A stretch of 64,000 nt of DNA from NCBI RefSeq assembly GCF_964340395.1, contig NC_135567.1:20709806-20773805 (forward strand), in the 5' to 3' direction. Position numbers and translations under genes: made by a program. The DNA comes from Glandiceps talaboti (lineage: Eukaryota; Hemichordata; Enteropneusta; Spengelidae). Of this stretch, positions 1-53,823 are shown in pieces (position 1 is the stretch's first letter; every line of letters starts with the position of its first letter). The notes under the pieces are model-generated. The model saw only the letters and a program-made list of their open reading frames with translations. It was not told the origin of the DNA and made no database searches.

Positions 1-580
1 CGACTATCCACTCTCACTGTATAATGAACGTACGACTCACCTCTTCAGAAACACCCTGAAGGTCACCGTGTCCTTTTTTATAAATCACCATGGTTACGCC
101 CTTTTAGAGTAGAATTCGTATAACGACTCTTATTATCATCGTTGAGGTTGCCATGGTAACGCTACGACACCTGCTACAGTTCTTAGAAGAAGAGAGGCGA
201 TAGAGTATAAAATGATTGGTTGCTATAGTAATACTATCAATTGTTTATCATCTTGCTAATATTTATGGTAATATTTATGGCATATGATCACACTTCTTGT
301 ATAGTTTGTATATTCACCTCTGAACACAGAATATCGATTAAGTGATAGACTGTGTGCTTCATACGTCATACGATACCACTTAGGCTTTCTTTATATATTA
401 ATAAACACCCTAAGTTATTGTAAAAAAATTCAAATGTATAAAAACCGTATAAAATGATGTATCAATTGACTACCCATGATAGTTATTCGTGCATACTCAT
501 ATGCACGAGCGTGCACACACATACACACACACACACACGCACTCACACATGCAACCAACCATCCACCCACACCTCTACGC
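1..580. other. Intergenic, no gene seen
   Basis: AT-rich sequence without convincing open frames or splice-linked exons. A CA-rich stretch starts at about 515 and leads into the tetranucleotide array that follows. Confidence 0.5.
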
Positions 581-584
581 ATCC

Positions 585-775
<191 letters not shown>

Positions 776-1339
776 CGCCACGTACCCACCCGTCATTGAG
801 GAATTTGATTCGGATTAACTTTAAAGAATAGACATGGGGAACAAATTAAGAATGGTTATGTACAGTTAATATATTTCACCATCAAATGAAATGGTGAATG
901 TGTACATCTAGTCAACCCGTGACAGACTGTGTTTTGTTAGAATGATAACACCAATGCTACAGAGTGTGGACTGATAGACGCCTCTTTCAAATGTCAAATG
1001 AATCTATCGGAATAGGTCATCGTGTTGATTACCTTTATCTTGTCAAAATTTGAATTACATTGAGAGATTTGTTCCTTTGTTGAGCTTCACAGCTTATCCG
1101 TTGACTGTATTAAGTCTTTTCATATCATTTATTACAACTGAGAATCTTTATCAATCTCAGCTGTGTGCCATACGTCATTAGCTTGAAGGGAAGATCGTCG
1201 ACTTCCTGGACTCTTTGTGTTTTAAATAACTTTCCTAATATTCATTCGTATTCAACGGAAATTAGGTTGTCATGGTTTGTAATGTTGATTTTTACATTTC
1301 TCTTCGTTTAGGTAAAAAAAATTTTTTGTTTCTTATAAG

Positions 1340-2130
1340 GCCAAGTAAAAAACAATGTTTGGTTCCGATTACACTCAATTTTAGAATAGGTAGGGTAGGT
1401 TGATTTATTTTTTTTTTTTCATGTATTTGTGTCTCGATCAGGTATTTATGTGTTTTCTGGTCTCTGTGTTATTGGTTTCTTCCCATCACGTGGTCTCTGT
1501 GTTATTGGTTTCTTCCCATCACGTGGTCTCTGTGTTATTGGTTTCTTCCCATCGCGTGGTCTCTGTGTTATTGGTTTCTTCCCATCGCGTGGTCTCTGTG
1601 TTATTGGTTTCTTCCCATCACGTGGTCTCTGTGTTATTGGTTTCTTCCCATCATATGTACAGTCATTACAGATTGGAAGAACAGTTTTATATTGTCTTTT
1701 TATTAGCTGATATCAGTTTCCGCGTCCACTATTTCTGGCGAGACTTCACAATTTTCTGGATTTTATTTCTTTCTTTTTTCTCGAACATGACTTCATAAAA
1801 TAGTGTACATGGGTCGGAATTTTATTTCATTAAAAAAAAATTACTTCGACACTAAGACAAGATATTCGTCGGTCACAATACTTTGGTGAAAGTTTGATGC
1901 GATGTTAATGAAGTATACTAAGAGACAAACACATTATGTAGATTGTACTGTTGTAGTCTAAAAAGACCTGGTTTCTCTCTGGAATATGATTTAAAAAAAA
2001 GTGACCACAGATGAGGCAAAGGCATGAAGATATATACACGGAAATAGAAGTAAATTGATACTTTTTGTAAAAAAAAAAATCAGGGTTGGGGGCTTAAACT
2101 GGGGTCGATCGGGGTACTCGCTTTTTTAAA
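1340..2130 (+). repeat. Dispersed repeat family R1, copy A, with internal 33-bp array
   Basis: Contains landmarks shared with three other places in the window: GGTTCCGATTACA at the left, GATTGGAAGAACAGTTTTAT in the middle, AACATGACTTCA, TCTAAAAAGACCTGGTTTC and finally GGGTTGGGGGCTTAAACT at the right. From 1459 to 1652 a 33-bp unit (TCTCTGTGTTATTGGTTTC plus CTTCCCATCACGTGG) is tandemly repeated six times. No coding capacity was recognised, so it looks like a non-autonomous element of roughly 0.8 kb. Confidence 0.7.
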
Positions 2131-2779
2131 ATTTGATCTCATAATTGTCTACATTCCCTGTGAAATATTGACTTAGTACGAACTCGTAGGATCAACCCAT
2201 CACAGGTTTGTATAGTTGTACATGGCCAGATAGATGTACAGATAGACCCATGTACAGACCAGACAATTATATTAAAGTAACAAATATTCTCTATTATATG
2301 AGAGGATACGTACGTATTGAGCTTTAATCAGACTATGAAAACTATTGTAAACGCAGTCAGAGGTGAACATTTTGAAAAGTATGTATTCCATCAGAGGTGA
2401 AAATTTTGAAAAGTTTGGGATTTTCAGTGTATATTTTTATGATTTTTAAATATATTTATCCTAAATTTATATATAAAATCTACTCAAAAGTTAACGTTTT
2501 CTATTACAAATCTTCTAAAATATGATATGCCACGGCCATGGACACATTGTGTTACTGCCAACATAGGAAAATAACATTTTTCAACTCTTACGTAATAAGC
2601 CGTTTTGAGACTGCAAACAGTCGCAATTTCGTGGTTTTTTTTACCTTTATGAAGAAATCGACTATGACATGTATACTGCCCTCTACAGTTGACCTTATAT
2701 TTACCCTCGTCTTTGTTAGCGTTCACTCTGAGCCAATAATGTAACAAATATTCTATTGTTTGACACGATTTTTGTCAAC

Positions 2780-3190
2780 AATAAAATGTTTATTTCCGAT
2801 AACATGACTTCAGAAAATAGGGTAGGTAGGTCGGAATTTCAACTGTATTTTACTTTAAATTTTGAAAAATTACTACATTAAAATTGTTAAGATGAGATAC
2901 TTGTTGGTCACAATACCTTTGTGAGAGATTGATGCAGTGTAAAAGATGTAAATGAAGACAGTTATAAGTTAAGTAGACGAACACGTTATGTAGATTGTAC
3001 CCTGGGGACTCTACTAAGCTGTTATAGTCTAAAAAGACCTTTTTAAAAAAAGTGACCACAAATGATTCAAAGACATGAAGATATACACAGAAACAAAAGT
3101 AATTATTACCATTTTAATACCTTTTTGCTAAAAAAAATGTTCAGGGTTGGGGGCTTAAACTAGGGTCGATCAGGTACATACACGCTATAT
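2780..3190 (+). repeat. Dispersed repeat family R1, copy B
   Basis: Shares AACATGACTTCAGAAAATAG, TTATAGTCTAAAAAGACC, AAAAAGTGACCACA and GGGTTGGGGGCTTAAACT with the copies at 1340 and 5690, in the same order and orientation. It covers only the right half of the family. Confidence 0.7.
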
Positions 3191-3199
3191 TCTTTTGAC

Positions 3200-5260
3200 C
3201 TTAAGTTCTAATTGTTCAAATTCAGTTGTTTGCATCTGTAAGTGATCACTTTGGGACCAAAAATGAAAAGATTAGAGAGGGAATTGGTGACTGGAAATAG
3301 TTGGGATGGTTTTATTATTTGGAGATTGACTTGATCAACAACATCAAAGTATGGCCTTTTTGATGATCAAGATATGTGGGGGGGGGGGGGAAGAGGAGTT
3401 GTGGGATAGGGCAGAGCAGAGCAGAGTGTGTATAGAAATCTGCACAAGAACACAAAGGGTTAAAACTAAGTTCCATTTATTGCATCAACAGTGTGCTGGA
3501 TAATTCCTCCAAATATTTACATGACATTTGAACTCTCACCTTTGACCTGTACAGTTCAAAAACATAATACAATCATACAAGTTTGACTTGCTAATATTTA
3601 CATAAACCACCAAACATTATATTTACCTCAAATGTTAGCACCAAAATTTGGAAGTGTAAAGTTATCAAATTAAAACAACAAATTGTTGGCTCTTAATTAT
3701 TAGCCAGCTTCCCTTCAGGTTCAGTCTTTTTATATCGCGATCTGTGATTGATTTTGTTTCAATGTCTCACAAACTGCTTGTAATGCTATCAAAGGTAACT
3801 TATCAATGTGGTTTGAAAAAATGCACTCAAGCTGATTGGTCGCAATGGGGAGTGATAACGTATGTCAGTCTAATTAATTCAACGGAAGTTTATATGTAAA
3901 TGTGCTCTCACTGAGATGAGCAAAAGAATGAATATTATGTAAATATCTACAAACAGGCATATTGATAACAACCAATGGGGGGGGGGGGGCATGGATAAAT
4001 TAAACGGTTAATTGGTTGCCATTGACAGCATTAGAAGCAGTTCGTGAAGGTCAGATTACAATGTAAATTGGCTAGCCATTCTCACAAACCAGAGTTATTT
4101 CTTTCGCGACAATGTGAAATAATGTCCTCTGGACGGCACCATGAAAGGAGGCCATGGTTTGCGACGATGTGGCAAACCTTTATTGAACTATCACATGGAA
4201 GAGAAGAAACTGAAGAAATTTGTTTACATATCTTGAAATTTTTTAGTTGTACACAAACAAAAAATCTAAAATTGAATGCTACAGTAATTACGTCATCATA
4301 ATTTAGAATGATTGCTAATATTGCATTAAAATATGGATTCAAATGTGAATTTTCTGCATTAAACTTTTAGAATGTCATGCCATCTGTACAATTTAGTATT
4401 TCTATGGGTCAGCCGTAGGTTTATAAATGTATATGCATCAGTGAAACAAGAGTTTAAAAACACTATTTGACCTTTGACCTCTACTGGTTTATCCTGAAGT
4501 GAAACCACCTATTGCATAGTAAGCAACTAAATGGAAGTCACAGGCTGAATTTGTTTTTCATGTTTTCAATAATCAAACCATACTCCATATTTGGAGATAG
4601 TGTGCCTTATTTGGATATGGTGTGTCTGCCATATTTGGAACTAATGTGCCATATTTAGACATAACTCTTGCACAGCTATTTATATATGCGTTCTTTCCAT
4701 AATATTAAAAAGACATGCAAGACCCTATCTATAATCAGTTGGCTTGGTAACCAAATAACTACTAGTATCATTGAAAAAATTATGAATTATAAAAAGTTGA
4801 AACTGGTGGGATAAATTTCCATTTTTTTAAATTTATGATAAATGAAGTTGAATAAATACACTATGATTCATGCATTAAAACACCTCATAATGTTTACCCC
4901 TTCTCTCTGATATTTCTAAATACATAATCTATGTTTATATCTTAACATAGTGTAAATTCCATGTAAACTAGATTTAGTGACATCAAACATGTTCCTTTAT
5001 CCTATGTTGTGTAGTTACTGTAAACATGGAAATTTTCGCTAGAAAACAAATTTAATGTAAAAATAAGTAATGAATACAATGTTAAGTAGACCCAGTCTGG
5101 TAATTAGAGAAAATTAGTTTTTGAGAAGAAGAAGAAGAAGACTGTAAAATTGCAAAATTTTGTAGTAGTGAAAATATCTAGGTTGACTTTATCCTGTATC
5201 ATGTAGGTGTATACACTGGTTGACTTTCTCTTACCAATATGTACATGTATGTTTTATTAC
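3200..5260. other. Intergenic, no gene seen
   Basis: AT-rich DNA with homopolymer runs of G at about 3378-3389 and 3979-3989. Short open frames at 4044-4342 on both strands overlap each other and resemble nothing. A TIR element copy lies at about 5016-5190. Confidence 0.5.
5016..5185 (+). mobile_element. Short TIR element family T1 (TACTGTAAAC ends), copy 1
   Basis: Begins TTACTGTAAACATGGAAATT and contains AAATAAGTAATGAA, CCAGTCTGGTAATTAG and GACTGTAAAATTGCAAAATT, the same order as the better preserved copy at 22597-22812. The right terminal repeat is decayed. No coding capacity. Confidence 0.6.
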
Positions 5261-5262
5261 AG

Positions 5263-5382
5263 GTTACAGTAGACTGTTTACCCTGGGGTGTTACGTCTGT
5301 AGCTGTCGTGCCCTATAGCCAGTTTACCACATCTGTAGCTGTTGTACCTCCTAGCCCAGGAAACCAACAGCCTTTGTGTTGA
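5263..5382 (+). CDS. Possible terminal exon fragment of an unknown gene
   Basis: A pyrimidine-rich tract and AG at 5261-5262 precede an open stretch that starts VTVDCLPWGVTSVAVVPYSQ and ends with TGA at 5380-5382 (39 codons). It is followed by CAGTAAGT-like sequence, so the piece could also be an internal exon in another frame. Base composition is more coding-like than its AT-rich surroundings, with an internal duplication of about 30 bp. I recognise no family and see no upstream partner exon. It would be a tail-to-tail neighbour of EPG5 if real; an old repeat is the alternative. Confidence 0.2.
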   Translation, partial: VTVDCLPWGVTSVAVVPYSQFTTSVAVVPPSPGNQQPLC

Positions 5383-5689
5383 GGAGAACCTGTTACAACT
5401 GATTCAGTAAGTCACTCCCAAAAGTCATTATCAAACACACACACAAGCACACATAATGTAAATACACATATACACTAACACAGTTCAATTCTTGGTAGTT
5501 CACTGTTCATTTCATATATATACATTTGTATATAGTATATACACTAAGCAGTTACAGTTGAACATACACATATAGAATAAACAGGAAAGTGTTTCTGGTC
5601 AAGATGTTTCATTAAAGTAACAGCTAGGGTAGGTTTTAAGAAAACTAGGACACATGGTATATTTTGATCTATTCTGCAAACAGAGTTAA

Positions 5690-6045
5690 TAGGCAACATA
5701 AAATATTTGTTTCCGATAACATGACTTAGGAAAATAGGGTAGGTCAGATTTGATTTGACTTCAACCCCAAGATAAGATACCTGGTCACAGTACTTCCGAG
5801 AGAGTTTGATGAGGTGTAAAAGAAGACAATTGTAAGTTAAGTAGAAAAACACATTATACATACTGTACTGTTATAGTCTAAAAAGACCTGGTTTCACCCT
5901 AGAATACGATTTTAAAAAAAGTGACCACAGAGGCATACAGGTATACATGGAAATAGAAGTAATCATTTTATCTTTTTCCAAAAAATTATTTAGGATTGGG
6001 GACTTAAAACTTGGGTCAGTCGGGTTATCAGAAACACACATTTGA
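5690..6045 (+). repeat. Dispersed repeat family R1, copy C
   Basis: Starts at GATAACATGACTTAGGAAAA and ends near GATTGGGGACTTAAAACTTG, with the same internal landmarks as copies A and B. Divergence suggests it is old. Confidence 0.65.
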
Positions 6046-6481
6046 CCTTTGACCTTATTTGATTCTAGCTTAGGTTCATTCAATCATATAAACATATATA
6101 ATGCCAATGACGCCTATCTCAAAACTGTACTAGGCTCCAATTAAATACTGTGTTTGCCATCCTTGAATTTCCCTAAAACCTACCAGGAAAAAAAATAATG
6201 CTAGCATGTCAGGTAAATTCACTTTTCTGTTGATTCATTTTCTATTTGTACCAAAATCTACTACACTAGTGAAATATAAATGTCAAAGTTCAATTGTCTT
6301 AAACAACTATTTAGATATATGTGTAGTTATTTGAAGTCTTTCCATTTACAATAGTATGAAATACGGTCTTCTGTGGAAATTTTGAGCAAAATGAAATGTT
6401 TGTTTTTTCTAAATTTACCAACAATTCTACCAGCATGTGGATGACAAAGAATTTAATTGAAGTTTTTACTGCAGGGACTGA

Positions 6482-6924
6482 TTAAAGGGACACAAGCTGA
6501 GTTTATACAAATTTTTGTGTAGTTTATGATGCATATTTAAAAGGTATCCAATGATGTAATTAGTATACTGCCCTCTAGTGTCTACTTACTGACACACACT
6601 TATCATCACTTGCAATTGACTGAACTCAAACCTGGTATTAGGATATAAGTTATAAATGATCCAATGATGTCATTTATATAATTAGTATACCGCCCTCTAG
6701 TGTCTATTTACTGAAGCACATGTGGCTGAATTCAAACCGGGTATCATGATGTAATTTATCATGCATATCAAAAATGTTCTGAAAATCCCTACTATGCAAT
6801 CAACTATTCTAACAATCATACAATCATAATGTTATAGAAGACACACATTGACAATAACATTATACTGGGATGTGATTTTTATCTAAATATTTTCACTTTT
6901 ATAAACTCAGCTTGTACCCTTTAA
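6482..6924. mobile_element. TIR element family T2 with CGCCCTCTAGTG internal repeats
   Basis: The ends are inverted repeats of about 25 bp: TTAAAGGGACACAAGCTGAG at the left and, on the other strand, TTAAAGGGTACAAGCTGAGT at the right. Inside, a roughly 115-bp segment is present twice and each copy carries the motif CCGCCCTCTAGTGTCTA or a variant. It has no coding capacity, so it is probably a MITE-type non-autonomous DNA transposon. It sits 166 bases beyond the EPG5 stop codon. Confidence 0.75.
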
Positions 6925-7089
6925 ACAACTTGTTAACTCAATACAAAAAAAGTTCACTTTTCAATGAGGCTAAGTGGTTCAGTGTTCTTCTGCTTCAAAA
7001 GACATCTAGATAGTATAGGTATATAGCTTCAGTTCTTGAAAACGTTTGCTGTCTCACGGGTCATTTACAGAGGCTACTTAACTTACTAT

Positions 7090-49001
<41,912 letters not shown>

Positions 49002-49060
49002 TTTGTAAAATAAAGAAAATCCGCATGCGCATGGAGGCGTATCACGAGATCCAAAGTTTG
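49002..49060 (-). promoter_or_regulatory. EPG5 5' leader with NRF1-like site
   Basis: Immediately upstream of the EPG5 ATG the minus strand contains TGCGCATGCG (49022-49031), a near match to the palindromic NRF1 consensus found in many housekeeping promoters. The area is locally GC- and CpG-richer than the surrounding DNA. No TATA box is obvious. The motif lies only about 20-30 nt before the start codon, so it would be in a very short 5' leader or overlap the start site. The motif is seen; its use is inferred. Confidence 0.45.
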
Positions 49061-49374
49061 ACCTAAATTGACCTTTGTCTAATTGTTCTCACGTACGTAC
49101 CTGGGTCGAGTCCTGGAGGGCATACAAAACAAAAGCGGTTTTTTAATAATAGCACTTTGTTCAACGAAAGATACATCGAATTGAAGTTATAAAAATTTAA
49201 AATGTGCAATAAGGAATTATTATTTTCAAATAAACTGGGTAACGACATGCTCAGGAAATATGCGCTCCGTTCACTTCGACACGTACGCGTACGCGTCTTC
49301 GTCGATGTCCAGAAAGAAGACGTAACTTCGTAAGCTTATCAAACTGAACAGAACACATACTAGTATTTTTCTGA

Positions 49375-49625
49375 GCTAGTCCTGCTTGCATACTGAGTAA
49401 TCCCGGACTCGATTCTGACAATTGTCCCTCCTACATCCAAGTCAGTAATACAGACTCGTGCACCGTCATGTAAGCAGGACTATTCCTAGATCCTGAGCTA
49501 GCTAGTCCTGCTTGCATACGGAGGAATTCGGGACTCGATTCTGACAATTGTCCCTCCCGGTGTTTAGAGTCAAGTCAGTAATACAGACTCGTGCACCGTC
49601 ATGGAAGCAGGACTATGAGCTAGCA
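49375..49625. mobile_element. Two adjacent copies of TIR element family T7
   Basis: Each copy begins AGTCCTGCTTGCATAC and ends ATGTAAGCAGGACT or ATGGAAGCAGGACT, with GACTCGATTCTGACAATTGT and CAGTAATACAGACTCGTGCA inside. Copies span about 49377-49482 and 49506-49615. A half copy with GTGCAAGCAGGACT lies near 59435-59475. Confidence 0.75.
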
Positions 49626-49629
49626 TGCA

Positions 49630-50340
49630 AAAAAAATGGTTTTATTTATTGACAAATCACTTCCAATACGTACAACAAACTTTTCACATATTTGTTTTTA
49701 CCTGTTTGCAATTTTTTGAGTTACTATGCACGTTTAATAGCGTTTGTATATCCGGGGTGTATACTTGGTACACATTTCATTTTCGGGAAATTTGACGCGA
49801 TTATCTTGCCTCCATGAAGAATTGTTATTCGAAACGTAAATGATATAACAACTAATTGATAACGAACGTAGTACTGTATTACTTGCAACTGTTGTCTTTG
49901 TCTATGTTGTTGTACATCTTTTTTTTTCTCCAGAAAAACATAATTGTAAAATTGTTGTATTACTTAATTTGTGGCTTTTTAAAACTTAATCAGGAGTGGC
50001 TGTTCGTCTTATACACTTGCCAAATTTCTTGTACCTTTGAGGGAATCTCTGGTTGGTGGTCTGAGGGTGAATTTCTGGTTGGTGGTCTGAGGGTGAATGT
50101 ATACATCGTTTCCCTATATTCGTGAATTTCCGGTTGGTGGTCTGAAGGTGAATGTATACATCGTTTCCCAATATTCGTGAGGCAGGTAATAGGCATTGAG
50201 CTATATCATGGCAACGTACTTTTACCCATCATGCTCTGTACCAAGTTCGACCTCCTATTGTCTCTTTTTTTTTGTCGGAATTTATGTTTTTGGTTATAAA
50301 AGTTGCTTTGTTTATAGTTAAACTATAAAGGTAAGGGACT
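49630..50340. other. Intergenic, no gene seen
   Basis: AT-rich sequence. From 50045 to 50180 GGTTGGTGGTCTGAGGGTGA and GTATACATCGTTTCCC are repeated two to three times (about 75-bp unit). Open frames there are out of phase with each other and resemble no protein. Confidence 0.5.
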
Positions 50341-50439
50341 GGTCATTTTCCACGGCCTGGGGTGCCGGGTGGGTCAGTGAACATTCTAACACCCCCCCCA
50401 CTCTACATGCATACAGGTATGTCATCCATGACCTAGAGA

Positions 50440-51316
50440 ATGTACAGTCAAATTAATATATAGATTTAAATAGTTTGTGTCCACCTTCTAGGCTACTTAC
50501 TACCAACAAAGGAACACGAAGGGGATTACTACCATATTTGAAATAAGAGGATTTGTCACCATTATACTGTTAACATGTCACAGAAACTTGGTTGTCAGAT
50601 TACTTGGTTGAATCGACCCTTGACCATTTCAACATCACAAAGACAGAGTTTGTATAGCATGTCAAATTAATGTACACAATTTGAATAGTTTGTGTTGACT
50701 TAGCTAGGCTAACAGTACTATTATAATCCTAGATTTAACCTTGCCCTTGACCATTTCAACATCACAAAGACAGAGTTTGTATAGCATGTCAAATTAATGT
50801 ACACAATTTGAATAGTTTGTGTTGACTTAGCTAGGCTAACAGTACTATTATAATCCTAGATTTAACCTTGCCCTTGACCATTTCAACGTTACAAAGACAG
50901 AGTTTGTATAGCATGCCAAATTAATGTACACAATTTGAATAGTTTGTGTTGACTTAGCTAGGCTAACAGTACTATTATAATCCTAGATTTAACCTTGCCC
51001 TTGACCATTTCAACGTTACAAAGACAGAGTTTGTATAGCATGCCAAATTAATGTACACATTTGAATAGTTTGTGTTGACTTAGCTAGGCTAACAGTACTA
51101 TTATAAAAGAACAAGGGGGAACTACCCTATTTGAATAATCTGTCAAACCTAGTTTCTGTGACATGTTAACTGTATGATAGTGACAAATCTTCTTATTTCA
51201 AATATGGTAGTTCCACATGTTCTTTTATAATAGTATTGTTAGCCTAGTAAGTCAACACAAACTATTTAAATGTATATATTAATTTGACACACTATACTGT
51301 CTTTGTAACGTAGAAT
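50440..51316. mobile_element. Long inverted-repeat element with four internal 125-bp tandem copies
   Basis: The left arm (about 50445-50600: AATAGTTTGTGT, AAAGGAACACGAAGG, ACCATATTTGAAATAAGAGG, GTTAACATGTCACAGAAAC) is mirrored by the right arm (about 51150-51316). Between them a unit with CCTTGACCATTTCAACATCA, TTTGTATAGCATGTCAAATT and GACTTAGCTAGGCTAACAGT is repeated four times. Parts of the tandem unit are themselves copies of the arm end. Non-coding; probably a foldback-type transposon. Confidence 0.75.
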
Positions 51317-51339
51317 GGTTTACCGCTATCTGACACTAG

Positions 51340-51720
51340 TATATGTTGCAGCAGGGGAAAATATTGCTGGTTTGCAAGAATCGGAAATTTTTGCCCAAGG
51401 CACATTCTGCTTTGTGAAGATGTAATTTAAATTTAAATGAGATTCATTTTATTTTAGATTGTCCAATTTTCAGTTTACAAAGTAAAAAATTGTTTAAAGA
51501 ATGTGATATAACAATTAGTAGTATTCATAGAAATTTATCTTTTTTAAATATTATGCAATATCATCTTCCACTTGCCAAATTTTTGAAAAACTTGTAGATA
51601 TAGTTATATTTATATAAATTATAAATATATACATTTTTTAAATTGTTGTTATTATTTTGTTGTTGTTTACCTTACTGTATTCTCTGATGATGCAGTTGTG
51701 TAATAAAGTTATTTAACATA
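51340..51720 (+). pseudogene. 3' end of a second LINE ORF2
   Basis: From 51436 to 51597 one frame reads NEIHFILDCPIFSLQSKKLF and ends PLAKFLKNL-stop. This resembles the C-terminal CxxC-H-C zinc-knuckle tail of invertebrate LINE ORF2 proteins (E-x-HFLLxCP). The piece just upstream (CPRHILLCEDVI) is in the same reading frame but separated by a stop, so the copy is dead. An AATAAA at about 51701 would be its 3' end. Confidence 0.6.
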
Positions 51721-52144
51721 TGGTACTATAAGAATGGCGTGGGACTCGGACTAAGCTGTACAGAGGCTATAGTGGTGTTACCGTATATTGATGCAATATC
51801 CCTAGAAGTCAAAGTTCTTACAATATACCATGCTATACGGATATATTATTTCTTGATCTTTTGAAATAATAAAAGAAATTCTGAGTTCACCGTCTTTTTT
51901 TAATCGAGCACTTTTGTTATTTTCCTAGAATCAGCAGAGTATTTGGTGATTTATTCTACAGGGTCCATAGATACATGTTCCTAATTATATTTCAAATGTT
52001 AAATACAGCCATCATGCAAACATTGACAATAAACCATTATCTATATTTCAGATACAATTTCAAACAACATCTCGGCAGCCATATTGGAGTCTAAAATGGC
52101 TGAATTTTAATCTCAAATTCAACTGGAAAAATTTGAACATCAAC

Positions 52145-52295
52145 CATCTCTATTCATATGCGATGAGGGGTATTCATAAATAGTGAGGGGCATATACATA
52201 AATAGTGAGGGGTATTCATAAGTAGCCTGAGGGGCATTCATATAGTGAGGGGCATTCATATAGTGAGGGGTATTCATATAGTGAGGGGTATCTAG
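52145..52295. repeat. Short tandem repeats of TAGTGAGGGGTATTCATA
   Basis: An 18-22 bp unit with length variants repeats about seven times. Confidence 0.8.
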
Positions 52296-52823
52296 AGATG
52301 ATGAATTGCATTTAGTAGGCAGATTTCTGACTTGCTTTGCGTGTCAAAGTTGGAAAATATGGTTAACACTTTCCAATACATAAAGTATGATTTGTGTTAA
52401 GATTAATTTTTATTTCTAAAACTAATCACCCTGAATAGAACTATACAATGCATATGATACTAAACAATGCACAACAGATGGTTTGGGTATAAAGTGACCA
52501 TAAATCATATTGAGAAGTCGAATACACTGGAGGAATGAAATTGACAACCAATGGAAGAAACAGGGGTACAACTTCAACACTACTACATAAAGTAATACCC
52601 CACAAAAGTAAACTAAATGTATCTACTTTTTTAAGACTTAGACAAATGGTATATTTTAGGGGTGACACCCCCGGGTTCCTTTCCACCAATATTAGAGGAA
52701 TGATTTCTGATGAACGTCATACTCGGTGGAGGAAGATCTCGTGTTGTTTTCAGAGAAGAGAAATCTAACTATTGTAAGTACAAAAAATATTGATTTTTGT
52801 TGCTGCCGATGTATCAAAGTATG

Positions 52824-52870
52824 TTAAACCATAGACAGTGGAGGGGAGACCTCAACTGTCTATGGTTTAA
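52824..52870. other. Perfect 16-bp inverted repeat with 15-base loop
   Basis: TTAAACCATAGACAGT at 52824-52839 is exactly mirrored at 52855-52870. A related one-sided sequence is in the repeat at 47985. It could be the two ends of a tiny element or a hairpin. Confidence 0.6.
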
Positions 52871-53823
52871 CTGAGCATTGATTTGGAAAGGGATGAAAAT
52901 ATGTAAAACTTTTTAAAGTAATGAATTCAAAGTCTGTGGACTTACTTATTTTAAATTTTCTCAAGTACTATTTTACGTTGGTAAAACTGGGCTTAAATTT
53001 GCCAAACTTTCATTTAATACTACATGGGTAAATACACATGTTCAAAATGTTAATAATGATATTGTTGCTGTGCATCATTATGTAGGCGTACAATTATGAT
53101 TGTTGCAGCACTGTTGCAGCCAACTAAAAAGTATCGCCATGGAGGATTGTACGTACGAGGCTTGTGCACGTTGTATGATAAAAAAAGGAGACATTACCCC
53201 ATGTTATGTAAAGTCTAAATGCTGGTATATTCTGACATGGTATATAATGAGTTGTTGCTACATTAGTTGTGCTTCGGTTTTGGAACCTTATCTAATATGA
53301 AAGGCAAGCATGGTTGGCATGGTGACAACACTTGTCGTAATAGACAACCCTGATTTTAATATTGTTAGCAATCTCAAAAGAAAATCTTTGTTTTAGGGTG
53401 TAACATGTAAAGTATAACATTTCTTATACTACAGGGCAGTAAAAATGTCCCCTTTTTGTGCTGGCCCTTCTCATGTTGTCATCTCCGGCAGTTGCCCCCC
53501 CCCCCCCCCCCTCCTCCTCCAGGATGGCAATACACATTTGAAAGATATAGCTTGGTTTAAACTTTTTGAAATTGAAATATTTCAGGGACTACAAACTCAC
53601 AATCATTTTACTTGATAATTGCAAGAGCCATTTTTCTTACTGAATTAAACAGTAATGTCTTCATGTTTCCAAAACTGCATTTTGAGCAAGTTTTAGTCTT
53701 TTTTATTTTACTTTAATACCAAACCAGAGTGGTTTGGTTTGGTAGTATTTACTTAGTTGCTATGGTTATTTGTTTATTTTTAAACTCATAGAATTTGGTT
53801 ACAAATACTTCAAATCTGACAAG
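52871..53823. other. Upstream region of the PAN gene, no gene seen
   Basis: AT-rich with a poly-C run at about 53497-53513. No splice-linked open frame was recognised. The region directly before the ATG (53700-53823) has no clear TATA box. Confidence 0.5.

Noticed and set aside
1400-1798. 132-codon frame with repeated VVSVLLVSSHH
   Set aside because: Produced by the 33-bp tandem repeat inside a dispersed element; a second frame is open over the same DNA.
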